Origin: Methylococcaceae bacterium
Lineage (GTDB): Bacteria; Pseudomonadota; Gammaproteobacteria; Methylococcales; Methylomonadaceae
Assembly (NCBI GenBank): GCA_003542275.1
Contig: DPKY01000149.1
Coordinates: forward strand, 1-6,352
DNA: 6,352 nucleotides
Direction of reading: 5' to 3'
Shown: positions 5,049 to 6,352 of the stretch, in pieces
How the letters are laid out: the number at the start of each line of letters is the position of its first letter
Position numbering within the stretch: the first letter of the stretch is position 1
Notes under the pieces: model-generated
Told to the model about the DNA's origin: nothing
The model's database searches: none
What the model saw: only the letters and a program-made list of their open reading frames with translations
Made by a program: the position numbers and the translations under genes

Positions 5049-6352
5049 GCACTTATCGCACCTTATTTACCTTGACGCTCTTGTTTTCACCCGCATGGTT
5101 GCACGCGCAGGCGATAACCGATGGCACAATGGGCGCCGTGCAAACGTTAAGTGGTCAATTCACGGTGCCCGCCTCATTGGGCAAAATGAGCGGAAATAAT
5201 TTATTTCATAGTTTTAAATCATTTTCCATTAACAGTGGCGAAAGTGCGACGTTTACAGGGCCCGAAAATGTTCTCAACGTGATTAGTCGTGTTACGGGCG
5301 GCGACGTGTCCACGATCAACGGCGTACTGCGCTCGCAAGTGGGCAATGCGAATTTTTATTTAATCAATCCCGCTGGGGTCGTCTTTGGCCGTGACGCCAG
5401 TATTGACGTGCCAGCGGCGTTTCATGTCGGCGCGGTGGAGACATTGCGTTTTGTTGACGGGTCGCTCTATAGTGGCGCAACGCCTGCGAGTAGTTTAAGT
5501 CTGAGTGCGCCAGAGCGTTTTGGTTTGATGAACACCTCATTAGCCAATAATGGACTGTTGAGTGTGCATGGCGCTGCGCTGCGGGTACCTGATCAGCAAA
5601 TGCTCGATTTAGCCGCGCAGAAAATCATCATAGATAATCAAGCGCAACTCACCGCCAAAGAAGGCGCCATGACACTCACTGGTGGCGAGATTGCAGTCAG
5701 TGCTTCAACCCTCACCACCGACACCACGACGGCGGGTAATGCGGGCAATCTTGATATCGCCGCCAATACACTCACGCTCACCGATGGCGCAACGCTCTCA
5801 GCAAGCAGTTATAGCGCTGGGCAGGGCGGGGCGGTGCATATTCAAGCAGGGAATATATTGCTAGATGGCAACAATCAAGACGCTTTCACGGGCGTTGTTG
5901 CCAATGCCAATGACAGCGGCAGGGCGGGGACGGTGACCGTTGATGCCACGTCGCTGACGCTCCAAGGTGGCGCACAAATGAACTCAAGCACATTTGGTAC
6001 TGGCGATGCTAACGCCGTAACGGTGAATGCGCAAACGGTCACCCTTAACGGAAATGGCAATACCTCCGGCGCAACGGGTATCGGCTCAAGTGCGAATGCA
6101 GGCAGTGGTGGTCAGGCCGGTAATATCGCGCTCACCGCCGATACGCTCACGCTCCTCAACGGCGGCACCATACGTTCAGCTACATTTAGCACAGGCAACG
6201 CGGGCACCGTTGACGTCACGGCACATAACCTTCACATTGATGGTCAAAATAATCGCCTCACGCCCACGGAAATTGATTCGAGCACAAGCGCCAGCGCCAC
6301 AGGGAACGCTGGACAGATTACCGTCAAAGCAGACAATCTCTCTATTTACAAT
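5045..6352 (+). CDS. TpsA-type filamentous haemagglutinin/adhesin, N-terminal part (3' end outside window)
   Basis: An uninterrupted frame of 436 codons runs to the right edge. Residues 1-23 are a signal peptide (cleavage after AQA). Residues about 27-200 are the TPS secretion domain (haemagglutination-activity family) that docks on the POTRA domains of TpsB. GPENVLNVISRVTGG (72-86) occupies the place of the first conserved motif, and NPAGVVFGRDASIDV (108-122) is the second (NPNG-like) motif. From about 229 the chain becomes a right-handed beta-helix built of Gly/Ala/Thr/Asn-rich repeats of 61-64 residues. No Cys is visible, as expected for a TPS substrate. The start is fixed by the signal peptide and the ATGA overlap with the CHAT gene. 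The product is expected to be a large surface or secreted adhesin exported by the transporter encoded at 1063-2733. The effector or adhesive C-terminus is not visible, so its function beyond adhesin-like is unknown. Confidence 0.94.
   Translation, partial: MSTYRTLFTLTLLFSPAWLHAQAITDGTMGAVQTLSGQFTVPASLGKMSGNNLFHSFKSFSINSGESATFTGPENVLNVISRVTGGDVSTINGVLRSQVGNANFYLINPAGVVFGRDASIDVPAAFHVGAVETLRFVDGSLYSGATPASSLSLSAPERFGLMNTSLANNGLLSVHGAALRVPDQQMLDLAAQKIIIDNQAQLTAKEGAMTLTGGEIAVSASTLTTDTTTAGNAGNLDIAANTLTLTDGATLSASSYSAGQGGAVHIQAGNILLDGNNQDAFTGVVANANDSGRAGTVTVDATSLTLQGGAQMNSSTFGTGDANAVTVNAQTVTLNGNGNTSGATGIGSSANAGSGGQAGNIALTADTLTLLNGGTIRSATFSTGNAGTVDVTAHNLHIDGQNNRLTPTEIDSSTSASATGNAGQITVKADNLSIYN
5729..6352 (+). 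repeat. Degenerate beta-helix repeats in the TpsA gene (period about 183-192 bp)
   Basis: At protein level, units begin near residues 229, 291, 354 and 418; the fourth is cut by the window edge. Each opens with a [NRQ]-A-G-[NTQ] core (232-235, 293-296, 357-360, 421-424), then an alternating strand, an ANTLTL / ATSLTL / ADTLTL turn, a G-A/G-x-(I/L/M)-x-S-(A/S) turn, and a second half with AVHIQA / AVTVNA / TVDVTA and a DG or NG turn. Anchor spacings are 61, 64 and 64 residues. DNA identity between copies is only partial, so these are old, diverged duplications under structural selection. Confidence 0.75.

Noticed and set aside
1..6352. CRISPR-associated role suggested by the TPR-CHAT protein
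   Set aside because: CHAT proteins do partner with type III-E CRISPR effectors, but no cas gene or direct-repeat array is present, and the protein has a signal peptide and TPS neighbours.
1..6352. RNA genes, insertion sequences, terminators or promoters
   Set aside because: The genes overlap with no intergenic space. No tRNA-like fold, transposase, terminal inverted repeat or GC-hairpin followed by a T-run was noticed by eye.

Overview
The window is a tightly packed run of four plus-strand genes for cell-surface and secreted proteins, typical of a Gram-negative bacterium. The evidence is a two-partner secretion (TPS, type Vb) outer-membrane transporter, signal peptides on the two genes behind it, and Cys-free secreted products. 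Filamentous sulfur-oxidising Gammaproteobacteria of the Beggiatoa/Thiothrix kind are a plausible source, because I recall this combination of a TpsA exoprotein, a ShlB/FhaC-type transporter and a TPR-CHAT protein from them and from cyanobacteria. That assignment is from memory and is tentative.

Layout: (1) 2-1063, the C-terminal 353 residues of a large exoprotein that starts outside the window. It has an RTX-like GGxGxD repeat at the edge, an EF-hand/dockerin-like Ca-binding loop, a Ser/Thr hinge and a LamG/concanavalin-type domain. (2) 1063-2733, a complete TpsB transporter with signal peptide, Pro-rich linker, two POTRA domains and a 16-strand-type barrel carrying the VRGYRE motif. (3) 2733-5048, a complete TPR-CHAT protein with an N-terminal signal peptide and an apparently intact His/Cys caspase-like dyad. 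(4) 5045-6352, the N-terminal 436 residues of a TpsA exoprotein with a signal peptide, a TPS secretion domain and the first beta-helix repeats; it runs off the right edge.

Consecutive genes overlap by 1, 1 and 4 bases (TAATG, TGATG, ATGA), and each start has a Shine-Dalgarno-like sequence inside the preceding gene. This indicates one polycistronic, translationally coupled operon. There is no intergenic space, and no promoter, terminator, RNA gene, CRISPR array or mobile element was seen.

Working model: the transporter exports the TpsA protein across the outer membrane, and the exported CHAT protein acts in the periplasm as a candidate processing or quality-control protease. The LamG/RTX-like protein may be a second surface adhesin made with them. 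The transporter-TpsA pairing is well supported by family knowledge. The roles of the CHAT and LamG proteins in the pathway are inference. Base composition rises from about 35% GC in sampled lines of the first gene to above 55% in sampled TpsA lines, so the operon looks compositionally mosaic.
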